This document shows, piece after piece, positions 34,488 to 42,302 of a DNA stretch of 46,664 bases; position 1 is the stretch's first letter; each line of letters begins with the position of its first letter. The notes below the pieces were generated by a model. It was not told the origin of the DNA, did not search any database, and saw only the letters and a program-made list of their open reading frames with translations. The DNA comes from an uncultured Psychrobacillus sp. (GTDB lineage Bacteria; Bacillota; Bacilli; Bacillales_A; Planococcaceae), in the NCBI GenBank assembly GCA_934234185.1, contig CAKQHO010000015.1, positions 1-46,664 of the forward strand, in the 5' to 3' direction. The position numbers and the translations under genes were made by a program.

Positions 34488-36026
34488 ATGAACGAGGAAT
34501 CACGTTTACAAAGTACTCAAATTAAATCTCCTGCTCATAAAGAGGAGAAGGATTATAGTAAATATTTTCAAGCTGTTTACACTCCTCCTTCCTTAAAGGA
34601 TGCTAAAAAGCGTGGGAAAGAGGAAGTAGCTTATCATACAGATTTTTCTATTTCCGATGAGTTCAAGGGGATGGGACAAAATCGTAAATTCTTTATACGT
34701 ACGTACGGCTGTCAAATGAATGAGCATGATACAGAAGTAATGGCTGGGATTTTCATGCAGCTCGGCTATGAGCCAACGAACACAGTAGAGGATGCAAATG
34801 TCATTCTTTTAAATACTTGTGCCATCCGCGAAAATGCGGAAAACAAGGTGTTTGGAGAGCTAGGGCATTTAAAGCACCTGCGTCGTAATAACCCAGACCT
34901 TCTAATAGGGGTTTGTGGCTGTATGTCACAGGAAGAATCAGTTGTGAAAAAAATATTAAAAACATATGATCAGGTTGATATGATTTTCGGAACACACAAT
35001 ATCCATCGCCTGCCGAATATCCTAAACGAAGCATACCTATCCAAGGAAATGGTGGTAGAGGTATGGTCTAGAGAAGGTGACGTTATTGAAAACCTTCCAA
35101 GAGTGCGTAAAGGAGCTATTAAGGCTTGGGTGAATATTATGTATGGCTGTGACAAGTTCTGTACATATTGTATAGTTCCTTACACTCGTGGGAAAGAACG
35201 TAGTCGTAGACCGGAGGATATCATCCAGGAAATCCGACAGCTTGCTGCCCAGGGGTATCAAGAAATTACGTTGCTTGGTCAAAATGTCAATGCTTACGGG
35301 AAAGATTTCGAAGATCTAGACTACCGTTTCGGCGACTTAATGGACGACCTTCGTAAAATAGACGTAGCGCGTATTCGCTTCATGACAAGCCATCCAAGAG
35401 ACTTTGATGATCATCTCATCGAAGTGCTTGCAAAAGGCGGCAACCTAGTAGAGCATATTCATTTACCAGTACAATCTGGCTCTTCTGATATCTTAAAGAT
35501 TATGGCTCGTAAATACTCTCGAGAACAATTTTTAGAGCTTGTTGGGAAAATAAAAGCAGCAATACCAAATGCCTCTTTATCCACTGACATTATCGTAGGG
35601 TTCCCAAATGAAACAGAAGAGCAGTTTGAAGAAACGATGTCCCTTTATAAAGAGGTAGGGTTTGAAATTGCCTATACGTACATCTACTCTCCTCGTGAAG
35701 GCACACCCGCTGCGAAAATGCAGGATAATGTGCCGATGGAAGTGAAGAAGGAAAGACTTCAACGACTGAATGCTTTAGTAAATGAAATGTCAGCTGCAGC
35801 AATGAAAAAGCTGGAAGGGTCAATTGTCGAGGTGCTAGTAGAAGGAGAAAGTAAAAATAATCCTGACGTACTTGCTGGTTATACACGTAAAAGCAAGCTA
35901 GTTAACTTTGTAGGACCTAAAGATATAATTGGAAAACTAGTACAAGTAAAAATTACCGAAGCAAAAACGTGGTCACTATCTGGTGAGCTAGTAGAAGCAT
36001 CAATCGGTCAAGAGGTGGGTATTTAA
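34488..36026 (+). CDS. miaB: tRNA-2-methylthio-N6-dimethylallyladenosine synthase
   Basis: A radical-SAM methylthiotransferase acting on i6A37 of tRNA. 512 residues (B. subtilis 509). The N-terminal UPF0004 domain has YGCQMNEHD (C75), LLNTCAIRENA and GVCGCMSQ, which bind the auxiliary cluster. The radical SAM motif CDKFCTYC is near 221-228, followed by PYTRGKERSRRPEDI. A C-terminal TRAM domain runs from about 440. ATG 34488 has GGGGAG upstream; an ATG seven codons earlier precedes that site and is not favoured. ricA starts at its stop codon. Confidence 0.96.
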   Translation: MNEESRLQSTQIKSPAHKEEKDYSKYFQAVYTPPSLKDAKKRGKEEVAYHTDFSISDEFKGMGQNRKFFIRTYGCQMNEHDTEVMAGIFMQLGYEPTNTVEDANVILLNTCAIRENAENKVFGELGHLKHLRRNNPDLLIGVCGCMSQEESVVKKILKTYDQVDMIFGTHNIHRLPNILNEAYLSKEMVVEVWSREGDVIENLPRVRKGAIKAWVNIMYGCDKFCTYCIVPYTRGKERSRRPEDIIQEIRQLAAQGYQEITLLGQNVNAYGKDFEDLDYRFGDLMDDLRKIDVARIRFMTSHPRDFDDHLIEVLAKGGNLVEHIHLPVQSGSSDILKIMARKYSREQFLELVGKIKAAIPNASLSTDIIVGFPNETEEQFEETMSLYKEVGFEIAYTYIYSPREGTPAAKMQDNVPMEVKKERLQRLNALVNEMSAAAMKKLEGSIVEVLVEGESKNNPDVLAGYTRKSKLVNFVGPKDIIGKLVQVKITEAKTWSLSGELVEASIGQEVGI

Positions 36027-36460
36027 TGTCAACGAAATACACTAAAGATGAAATTTTAGTTAAAGCAAGAGAAATTGCTGTAATGATTGCAAACACTGAA
36101 GAGGTTGATTTCTTTAAGCGCGCTGAAGCGCAAATCAATGAAAACCAGTTCGTAAGAGAAAAAATTGCTAGCTTGAAGAGCTTGCAAAAGCAAGCAGTAA
36201 ACTTCCAACATCTTGGAAAAGAAAAAGCACTGAAAATGATTGAAGGAAAGATTTCTGCTATTGAGGAAGAAATCGACAGCCTCCCAATTGTCCAAGAGTT
36301 TAAGCAATCACAAGGTGATGTAAATAGCCTTCTTCAAATGGTTGCATCGTCCATCTCCAACAATGTGACGAACCAAATTATTGAAGAAACAGGCGGAGAC
36401 CTATTAAGAGGGGAAACAGGTTCTCAGGTAAGAAACTCCTCTGGAAATAGCTGTTCTTAA
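36026..36460 (+). CDS. ricA: RicA (YmcA), Ric complex regulator subunit
   Basis: 144 residues of the YlbF/YmcA family, mostly helical. With RicF (YlbF) and RicT (YaaT) it forms an iron-sulfur complex that promotes RNase Y-dependent mRNA maturation and is needed for sporulation, competence and biofilm formation in B. subtilis. Visible are VKAREIAVMIANTEEVDFFKRAE at the start and IVQEFKQSQGDVNSLLQMVA near 95-115, with a cysteine close to the C-terminus. The ATG overlaps the miaB stop (TAATG). In B. subtilis cotE and mutS follow; here a TAXI/TRAP system does. Confidence 0.93.
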   Translation: MSTKYTKDEILVKAREIAVMIANTEEVDFFKRAEAQINENQFVREKIASLKSLQKQAVNFQHLGKEKALKMIEGKISAIEEEIDSLPIVQEFKQSQGDVNSLLQMVASSISNNVTNQIIEETGGDLLRGETGSQVRNSSGNSCS

Positions 36461-36462
36461 GG

Positions 36463-36511
36463 AAATAATACACATTTAACTGTTTTTAGTTAAATGTGTA
36501 TTATTTTTATG
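36463..36511 (+). terminator. Terminator of miaB-ricA
   Basis: A perfect 19-bp stem: AAATAATACACATTTAACT with its complement, a 6-base T-rich loop, and trailing T residues. Its symmetry suggests it may work in both directions. Confidence 0.92.
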
Positions 36512-36538
36512 CTATAAAAACTGAAAAAAGGCAATTGG

Positions 36539-36569
36539 TTGACAAGTAGATTAAATGGTATGGTAAGAT
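36539..36569 (+). promoter_or_regulatory. Candidate promoter of the TAXI gene
   Basis: TTGACA followed by TAAGAT with a long 19-base spacer. The -35 is perfect and the spacing is poor. Confidence 0.45.
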
Positions 36570-36617
36570 TAATTAGACACACTTAGTCATTTATAAATGA
36601 AAAGGGGAGGAATTGGA

Positions 36618-37601
36618 TTGAAAAAGAAACAGATGAAGTGGCTATCCATTCTTAGTGTATTTGTTTTACTAGTACTGGCTGCATGTGGATCGGATGATAG
36701 CGGTTCAGGAGACTCTGATAAAACAAAAGAAGATTACGATTATTTAAGTTTATTAACTGGTGGTACACAAGGGACTTATTATTCACTTGGTGGTACGTTT
36801 GCAGAATTAATTACTGAAGAAACGGATGTCAAAACAACAGCAGAGGTTTCTCAAGCATCTGCGGCTAACATGACAGCGCTTCAAAACGGGGACGGAGAAA
36901 TTGCATTTGTTCAAACAGATATCGCTTATTATGCTACTGAAGGCATGTTAATGTTTGAGGATAATAAAATTGATACTATCTCTGCACTAGGTGCACTTTA
37001 CGGAGAAACAGTTCAGATTGTTACGCTAGCTAACTCTGGCATCAACTCCATTGAAGACTTAAAAGGGAAAAAAGTTTCCGTAGGTGCTCCTGGTTCAGGA
37101 ACATATGCAAATGCTGAGCAAATATTAGAAATTCATGGTTTATCAATCAAGGATGACATTAAAGCACAAAATTTAGACTTCGGTGAGTCTTCAGATGGAC
37201 TTCAATCTGGACAAATCGATGCAGCGTTCATCACAGCTGGTTATCCAACTGCGGCTGTGGAAGCTTTAAACGCAACTAATAAGGTGAAAATCCTTCCAGT
37301 GAGTCCAGAAAAGGCTGAAGAGCTGATTGAAAAATATCCATACTATGCTACGGATACAATCCCTGCAGGATCTTACGGATTGACAGAGGATGTTCCAGCT
37401 GTTTCCGTATTAGCGATGCTGGCTGTAAGAAAAGATCTTCCAGAAGACCTTGTATATGAGATTACGAAGGCTATTTATGATAACACGAACAAAATTGGTC
37501 ATGCAAAAGGAGAATTCATCAAGGCAGAAACTGGTCTTGAGGGAATTAGTATCGATATTCATCCAGGTGCACAAAAATATTTTGACGAAGTAAACAAGTG
37601 A
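36618..37601 (+). CDS. TAXI-family TRAP transporter substrate-binding lipoprotein
   Basis: An extracytoplasmic solute receptor of the TAXI type (TRAP-associated extracytoplasmic immunogenic). About 327 residues. The signal peptide ends at a lipobox LAAC (Cys23), with a short Ser/Asp-rich linker. Hallmarks are LTGGTQGTYYSLGGTFAELI, the VSVGAPGSGTYANAEQIL block near 150, and the DTIPAGSYGL segment. Members often bind glutamate or dicarboxylates, but the ligand is not readable. TTG 36618 has GGGGAGG eight bases upstream; ATG 36597 precedes that site. It should feed the fused permease at 38361, from which it is separated by a terminator and a repeat. Confidence 0.92.
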   Translation: MKKKQMKWLSILSVFVLLVLAACGSDDSGSGDSDKTKEDYDYLSLLTGGTQGTYYSLGGTFAELITEETDVKTTAEVSQASAANMTALQNGDGEIAFVQTDIAYYATEGMLMFEDNKIDTISALGALYGETVQIVTLANSGINSIEDLKGKKVSVGAPGSGTYANAEQILEIHGLSIKDDIKAQNLDFGESSDGLQSGQIDAAFITAGYPTAAVEALNATNKVKILPVSPEKAEELIEKYPYYATDTIPAGSYGLTEDVPAVSVLAMLAVRKDLPEDLVYEITKAIYDNTNKIGHAKGEFIKAETGLEGISIDIHPGAQKYFDEVNK

Positions 37602-37614
37602 TCATCAAGAATTG

Positions 37615-37652
37615 GGGGCTCTGTTGCGTATTAGCTTCGAGTCCCTTTTTTT
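37615..37652 (+). terminator. Terminator after the TAXI gene
   Basis: GGGGCTC pairs with GAGTCCC (one G-U) around a 17-base loop, followed by seven T. Confidence 0.8.
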
Positions 37653-37679
37653 AAGAATTTAAAAGTACATAATTCCACC

Positions 37680-37805
37680 AGCGCCTCGCCCCTCGAGGCC
37701 AATAGGAAGTTGGACAGGAAAACCTTGTCACACGATGTGACGTTCTTAGTTTTCCTGCCCAACCTTAAGACCTCTATTTGCTTATCGAGGCAGAACAGGA
37801 GCTTC
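37680..37805. repeat. Palindromic intergenic element, copy C (126 bp)
   Basis: A diverged full-length copy of the element at 320-445, in the same orientation: GCGCCTCGCCCCTCGAGG at the left, TATCGAGGCAGAACAGGAGC at the right. The inner arms pair better than in copy B (GTTGG, CAGGAAAAC and GTCACA with TGTGAC, GTTTTCCTG and CCAAC), so the hairpin, not the exact sequence, seems kept. Confidence 0.75.
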
Positions 37806-37864
37806 CTCTTTTTTATTCATACTGATAGGTTTAGCCTCTATACTAAGCGGGGTATTAGATAACG

Positions 37865-38368
37865 ATGAAAAAAATTTGGCTATTTGGTTTCATTCCGATC
37901 ATTATTTTGCTGTTTTTTATTCCATTTAGAGAAGCTTTTACATTTACGGAAACAAGAACGGAAAATCCTGCAATTTATTATGTTACGAAAGAAAGCGCAA
38001 ACCAATTTGAACTGATTTTCACGCACTCTATCCATTTAACAGATGTAAAGGAAAACTATGTGGTGAAAAATGGAGACATTCAGTTCCATTCTATGGAATA
38101 TAGTGATGTAGCTATTGGAATGCCAGGGTATGCAGAGGAAGGTGAGCGACTGGAGTATAAAGACGGAAAGTATACTTTGTTTTACGAGAATAAAATAGTA
38201 GAAGGGTTTACTATCTACATAGGAGACGTCGATTATAGCCTAAGCTTCGTATACGGGGAAAGAAGCTATCATTTGAAAGAATCATTAATAAGGGGTAAAT
38301 CCTATCATTTTGAAGTAAGAAAGCTATCTTTATTTGACATGTTGAAAGGAGCTAAATTGAATGGATGA
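37865..38368 (+). CDS. DUF1850 protein of the TRAP/TAXI system
   Basis: A 167-residue protein with an N-terminal membrane helix (about 4-22) and a beta-rich extracellular part with the DUF1850 pattern (FELIFTHSIHLTDVKENYVV near 55-75, GMPGYAEEGE near 95). DUF1850 proteins sit between TAXI receptors and fused TRAP permeases; their precise role is unknown. The stop overlaps the permease start by eight bases. A possible promoter (TTCATA, 17 bases, TATACT) lies just after the repeat element. Confidence 0.85.
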   Translation: MKKIWLFGFIPIIILLFFIPFREAFTFTETRTENPAIYYVTKESANQFELIFTHSIHLTDVKENYVVKNGDIQFHSMEYSDVAIGMPGYAEEGERLEYKDGKYTLFYENKIVEGFTIYIGDVDYSLSFVYGERSYHLKESLIRGKSYHFEVRKLSLFDMLKGAKLNG

Positions 38369-40373
38369 GAAAGAAACAGAAAAGAAAGGTTCGAAACAGT
38401 TCGAAGAGTTATCTGTGGTAGATCAGCAAGCCTTACTAGAAAAATATGACCCAGAGTCGAATACTCGTTCTATAGGTGGTATGTTTAAATGGGTTATTTA
38501 TTTCGGACTATTAGCATTTTCATTATTCCAGCTGTATACTGCCATCTTTGGACAATTCCCCGCTCAAATTCAGCGTACTGTTCATCTTGGCTTCGGGTTA
38601 ACATTTATCTTTTTGCTGTTTCCTGCTTTAAAGAAGCAGTCGAAGACGAAAATTCCATTTTATGATTTTATTTTAGCGATAGGTGCTATTTTTATAGGGA
38701 CTTATTGGGTAATCAACTACGAACGACTAGTAAACAATCTTGGGATCCTGCAAGGAGCAGATTTCTTTGTTGGTGTTCTAGCAATACTACTAGTATTAGA
38801 GGCTGCTAGAAGGGCGGTTGGGTTGCCTATTACCATTATTGCCTCATTCTTCCTTATATACGCATATTTCGGTCGTTATTTCCCCGACTTCATGGCACAT
38901 AGAGGACAATCCGTCGAGAAAATTGCTAATCTTATGTTTTTTACGACAGATGGAATACTTGGAACGCCACTAGCGGTTTCCGCCACTTACATTTTTGCCT
39001 TCCTACTATTTGGATCCTTTTTGGTAAAGACAGGAGTAGGTCAATATTTTAATGATTTAGCAGTTGCTATAGCAGGTAAGCTTACTGGGGGTCCAGCAAA
39101 GGTAGCTATTTTCTCCTCAGCACTCCAAGGGACTATCTCTGGAAGCTCTGTTGCAAACGTAGTGACCTCAGGTTCTTACACGATTCCTATGATGAAATCA
39201 CTAGGATATAGAAAGGAATTTGCTGGTGCAGTGGAAGCTTCCGCCTCAACTGGTGGACAATTAATGCCACCAATAATGGGTGCTGCTGCCTTTCTAATGG
39301 TTGAGTTCATCGGCCGAGGCATCACATATTGGGAAATAGCCAAAGCTGCTGCTATTCCGGCAATTCTTTATTTCACAGGGATTTGGATTATGACTCACTT
39401 TGAAGCGAAGAGACTTGGTCTTAAAGGGTTAACAGACGAACAAATGCCAAATCGCAAGGAAGTTTTGAAAAAGATTTACCTAATCTTACCGATATTTGTT
39501 ATCATCATTTTAATGATGGTAGGTGTACCGGTTATTCATTCCGCTTTATATGGAATTTTATCTTGTATTATTGTAGGTTGGTTTAATAAAGATACTAGAC
39601 TTGGGCCAAAGGAAATTATGGACGCATTAGTCGATGGGGCTAGAACAGCACTTGGCGTAGTCGCTGCAACTGCTTGTGCTGGTATTATCGTTGGTGTAGT
39701 GGTGAAAACAGGCTTAGGATTAAGCTTAGCTACTAGCTTAGTTAAACTAGCTGGAGGAAGTATCCTTCTAACCCTTGTTTTTGTGATGATTGCCTCCTTA
39801 ATTCTTGGAATGGGAGCACCGACTACTGCGAACTATGTAATCACTTCTACAATCGCAGCTCCAGCAATTATTGCTTTACTAGCACCGGACATTCCACAAA
39901 GTGAAGCAACGTTGGTAGTTGTCCTATCTGCACATTTCTTCGTATTCTATTTTGGGATAATAGCAGATATAACACCACCTGTCGCCTTAGCTGCATTTGC
40001 AGCATCGGGAATATCTGGAGGGGACCCAATAAAAACAGGTGTTCAATCCTCCAAGCTAGCGATAGCTGCCTTTATAATCCCATATATGATTATCTTTTCA
40101 CCGAGCTTACTCATGATTGATACGACTATCCCTCAAATATTGTGGGTAGTATTTACGGCGCTTATGGGAATGATGTCAATTGGTGCAGGGATGATAGGGT
40201 ATTGGTATCGTAAGGTGACATGGGTGGAGCGAATTCTTGCTGTAGCAACTGGACTTCTTCTAATTTACCCGGAGAGCTTTTCTGATATTGTTGGTCTTAT
40301 TATGTTTGTGATTTTACTTGCAATTCAATTGTTCACAAGAGATAAAGATGATAAGAAAGTAATCGCTGCCTAG
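38361..40373 (+). CDS. TRAP transporter fused permease (TAXI type)
   Basis: A 670-residue, highly hydrophobic protein with well over twelve predicted membrane segments. It joins the small (DctQ-like) and large (DctM-like) TRAP membrane parts, driven by an ion gradient. Typical blocks are FSSALQGTISGSSVANVVTSG, EASASTGGQLMPPIMGAAAFLM and LGMGAPTTANYVITS. A charged soluble start (about 1-45) comes first. ATG 38361 is within the end of the DUF1850 gene. A terminator follows, so DUF1850 and permease form the transcription unit while the receptor is separate. Confidence 0.94.
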   Translation: MDEKETEKKGSKQFEELSVVDQQALLEKYDPESNTRSIGGMFKWVIYFGLLAFSLFQLYTAIFGQFPAQIQRTVHLGFGLTFIFLLFPALKKQSKTKIPFYDFILAIGAIFIGTYWVINYERLVNNLGILQGADFFVGVLAILLVLEAARRAVGLPITIIASFFLIYAYFGRYFPDFMAHRGQSVEKIANLMFFTTDGILGTPLAVSATYIFAFLLFGSFLVKTGVGQYFNDLAVAIAGKLTGGPAKVAIFSSALQGTISGSSVANVVTSGSYTIPMMKSLGYRKEFAGAVEASASTGGQLMPPIMGAAAFLMVEFIGRGITYWEIAKAAAIPAILYFTGIWIMTHFEAKRLGLKGLTDEQMPNRKEVLKKIYLILPIFVIIILMMVGVPVIHSALYGILSCIIVGWFNKDTRLGPKEIMDALVDGARTALGVVAATACAGIIVGVVVKTGLGLSLATSLVKLAGGSILLTLVFVMIASLILGMGAPTTANYVITSTIAAPAIIALLAPDIPQSEATLVVVLSAHFFVFYFGIIADITPPVALAAFAASGISGGDPIKTGVQSSKLAIAAFIIPYMIIFSPSLLMIDTTIPQILWVVFTALMGMMSIGAGMIGYWYRKVTWVERILAVATGLLLIYPESFSDIVGLIMFVILLAIQLFTRDKDDKKVIAA

Positions 40374-40379
40374 TCAAAA

Positions 40380-40425
40380 GGGGTATCCCATAAGTTTTCT
40401 ACTTATGGGATGCCCCTTCCTTTTT
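40380..40425 (+). terminator. Terminator of the TRAP permease gene
   Basis: GGGGTATCCCATAAGT pairs with ACTTATGGGATGCCCC (one G-U), a 5-base loop, then CCTTTTT. Confidence 0.92.
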
Positions 40426-40506
40426 GTTCAGATAATTGCTGGCGAGTATTGCTATTTCGGGGAAGAATTAAAATGCAAGTATCTTCCTCGTATAGTAGAG
40501 ATGATT

Positions 40507-40754
40507 TAGTTGCACTTCCTTCGATTTAAGTTACACTTATCACCGATTAAGTTGCAGAACTGAAATATTTGGAAGACAACTGGTAATACGTACGGTTGAT
40601 CCATCATTACGTGCGCTTGGACTAAGCTTACGTGCGATAGTGTACTCGTTACGTGCGGTTCTTTCCTAGATACGTGCGCTTCCAGACGATTTACGTGCGA
40701 TAAGTGCTGATTTAGCTGCTCTTATCCCTGTTTTAGTCGTAAAATAGAAATGGA
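40507..40754. repeat. 21-bp-period array, mixed cores
   Basis: First three units with TAGTTGC/AAGTTAC/AAGTTGC cores at 40507, 40528 and 40549. After a short break, eight units mostly TACGTGCG at 40587, 40608, 40629, 40650, 40671, 40692, 40713 and 40734, each exactly 21 bases apart; the last two cores decay to TAGCTGC and TAGTCGT. Confidence 0.85.
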
Positions 40755-40810
40755 ATCACTTTCGATTGACTTTTCGTTTATCGAAGGTTCGTATCTTATC
40801 GGATTGTACT

Positions 40811-41110
40811 GCTATCTATTATTGCTCCTGTGGTAGTCGCATGAAAATGCCACTATCCTCGTCGCAAAGCGCCCGTCTCAAAATTACTTTTCAGAAATCA
40901 AGAGATATCTGCTATCTATTATTGCTCCTGTGGTAGTCGCATGAAAATGCCACTATCCTCGTCGCAAAGCGCCCGTCTCAAAATATCTTTTCAGAGATCA
41001 AGAGATATCTGCTATCTATTTTTGCTCCTGCGGTAGTCGCATGAAAATGCCACTATCCTCGTCGCAAAGCGCCCGTCTCAAAATTACTTTTCAGACGGGC
41101 GCTTTTTTAC
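40811..41110 (+). repeat. Three tandem 100-bp repeats with GAAA-loop hairpins (possible small RNA)
   Basis: Units 40811-40910, 40911-41010 and 41011-41110 are nearly identical. Each contains GGTAGTCGCAT-GAAA-ATGCCACTATC, a hairpin of ten pairs with one C-C mismatch and a GNRA tetraloop. Each also contains the left arm AAAGCGCCCGTCT; only the third has the right arm and T-run that complete a terminator. A weak TTGACT at 40766 could be part of a promoter. Whether it is transcribed is unknown. Confidence 0.75.
41066..41108 (+). terminator. Terminator closing the 100-bp repeats
   Basis: A perfect 13-bp stem AAAGCGCCCGTCT with AGACGGGCGCTTT and a 14-base loop, then T residues. Nothing obvious upstream except the repeats would need it. 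Confidence 0.9.
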
Positions 41111-41129
41111 TATTTTAAGTTTTCGAAAT

Positions 41130-41146
41130 TGGTATAATAGTATAAT
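41130..41146 (+). promoter_or_regulatory. Extended -10 promoter of the LytTR gene
   Basis: TGGTATAAT (TGn plus perfect TATAAT at 41133-41138), with a second TATAAT at 41141-41146. No good -35. Confidence 0.6.
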
Positions 41147-41172
41147 GAATACCTAAAAAGTGAGGTTTATCC

Positions 41173-42171
41173 ATGTCTATTCAATTTATACAAGCAGAAA
41201 AGCAGATGCACGATGTTTTTTTGTTTCCTGCATTTGATTTGAGCGTTCAAGGTGGAAGGATTACGACGGTTTCTTCCAGTCTCAACGTACGTGAGCAGCT
41301 GTTGAAGGTTTTATTAGGAAAAGCTAAGCTTTCCAAAGGAAAGGTAATGATTAACGGGACGGCTGGCTTTCTTTTCTTACAGGAGGGCTGTTATGAGCGG
41401 CTTATGGTAAAGGAGTCCCTAGCATTTACAAGCGCCCTATATAATACCTCCGTCTCAGTTGACGAGGCTGTACAACTGCTGCAGCTAGATTCGTTCCAGC
41501 GTAAAAAAATGAGGGATTTAACCTTTTCCGAGAGAAGGAGAGTGCAACTAGCAAATTTATTTCTCCAGAATTCGGATATATATATCTTAGAGGAGCCGGA
41601 TCAGAATCTAGATTTAGAATCAAAGCGACTTTTTCTTAGCATGATGAATGAGTTAAAGAATTTAAACAAGCCGGTGCTTATCCTGACTAGTGGTATTGAA
41701 CATGCAATCTCTTATTCAGATGATGTATATCGGCTGGACGAGAATGGTCTACATAGGATCCAATTAGAGGAAGAAGAGACAGATGTGCCAGATGTGGTAA
41801 TAGAAGAAGAGGCGCCGACAGTCCAACCTATCCGATTTGAAAAAATTCCTACTAAGGTTAATGAAAAAATTGTCCTCTTTGATCCACCAGAGATTGACTA
41901 CATAGAAAGTACAGAGGGACAAACTTTATTACATATTAGAGGAGAAAGCTTTCCCTGCACCTTTACATTAAATGAGTTAGAGGAGCGGTTATTGGCCTTC
42001 GGTTTTTTCCGTTGTCATCGTTCCTACATCGTGAATTTGCAGAAGGTAAGAGAAGTAATTACTTGGACAAGAAATAGCTATAGTTTGGTTTTAGAGGACA
42101 CCTTAAAATCCTCCATTCCACTATCTAAGACCAAAATGGCGGAACTAAAGGGAATGTTGGGCCTCAAATAA
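41173..42171 (+). CDS. LytTR DNA-binding regulator with a degenerate ABC ATPase domain
   Basis: 332 residues. The first 200 resemble an ABC ATPase: the signature helix (LTFSERRRVQLANLFLQ) and Walker B with glutamate (IYILEEPDQNLD) are recognisable. The Walker A loop is missing (SSSLNVREQLLK replaces GxxGxGKS/T), and the switch histidine is also lost (LILTSGIEH). An acidic linker (about 196-215) leads to a C-terminal LytTR domain (about 230-332; FFRCHRSYIVNLQKVREV is typical). It probably binds DNA and regulates the ABC exporter directly downstream, with the ATPase-like part as a sensor or docking domain. GTGAGG precedes the ATG. Confidence 0.85.
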   Translation: MSIQFIQAEKQMHDVFLFPAFDLSVQGGRITTVSSSLNVREQLLKVLLGKAKLSKGKVMINGTAGFLFLQEGCYERLMVKESLAFTSALYNTSVSVDEAVQLLQLDSFQRKKMRDLTFSERRRVQLANLFLQNSDIYILEEPDQNLDLESKRLFLSMMNELKNLNKPVLILTSGIEHAISYSDDVYRLDENGLHRIQLEEEETDVPDVVIEEEAPTVQPIRFEKIPTKVNEKIVLFDPPEIDYIESTEGQTLLHIRGESFPCTFTLNELEERLLAFGFFRCHRSYIVNLQKVREVITWTRNSYSLVLEDTLKSSIPLSKTKMAELKGMLGLK

Positions 42172-42234
42172 GCTCCATTCACCCTAAAAATACGTTCATT
42201 CACCCCAAAAATTGCTCCTTTCACGGAAAATATA
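42172..42234. repeat. 21-bp-period array, short, different core
   Basis: Three units start at 42172, 42193 and 42214: GCTCCATTCACCC, CGTTCATTCACCC and GCTCCTTTCACGG, each followed by A-rich bases. It has the same 21-base period as the TACGTGCG arrays but another core. It begins at the stop of the LytTR gene. Confidence 0.7.
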
Positions 42235-42302
42235 AGGCGGACACCATGATTTCCTCGTAATCTAAGGATGTACATACGACATCTAAATATGGAGGGAACA
42301 AA

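Larger units (their letters stand above)
40374..41172. other. Repeat-rich non-coding region upstream of the LytTR gene
   Basis: Contains, in order, the TRAP terminator, a 21-bp-period array (40507-40754), a hairpin (CTTTCGAT with ATCGAAGG, around 40759-40787) overlapping a TTGACT hexamer, three tandem 100-bp units (40811-41110) ending in a terminator, and the LytTR gene promoter. No protein-coding frame is credible. Confidence 0.6.

Noticed and set aside
40811..41110. CRISPR or rRNA-like repeat
   Set aside because: The three 100-bp units are nearly identical along their whole length, with no unique spacers and no rRNA or tRNA features.
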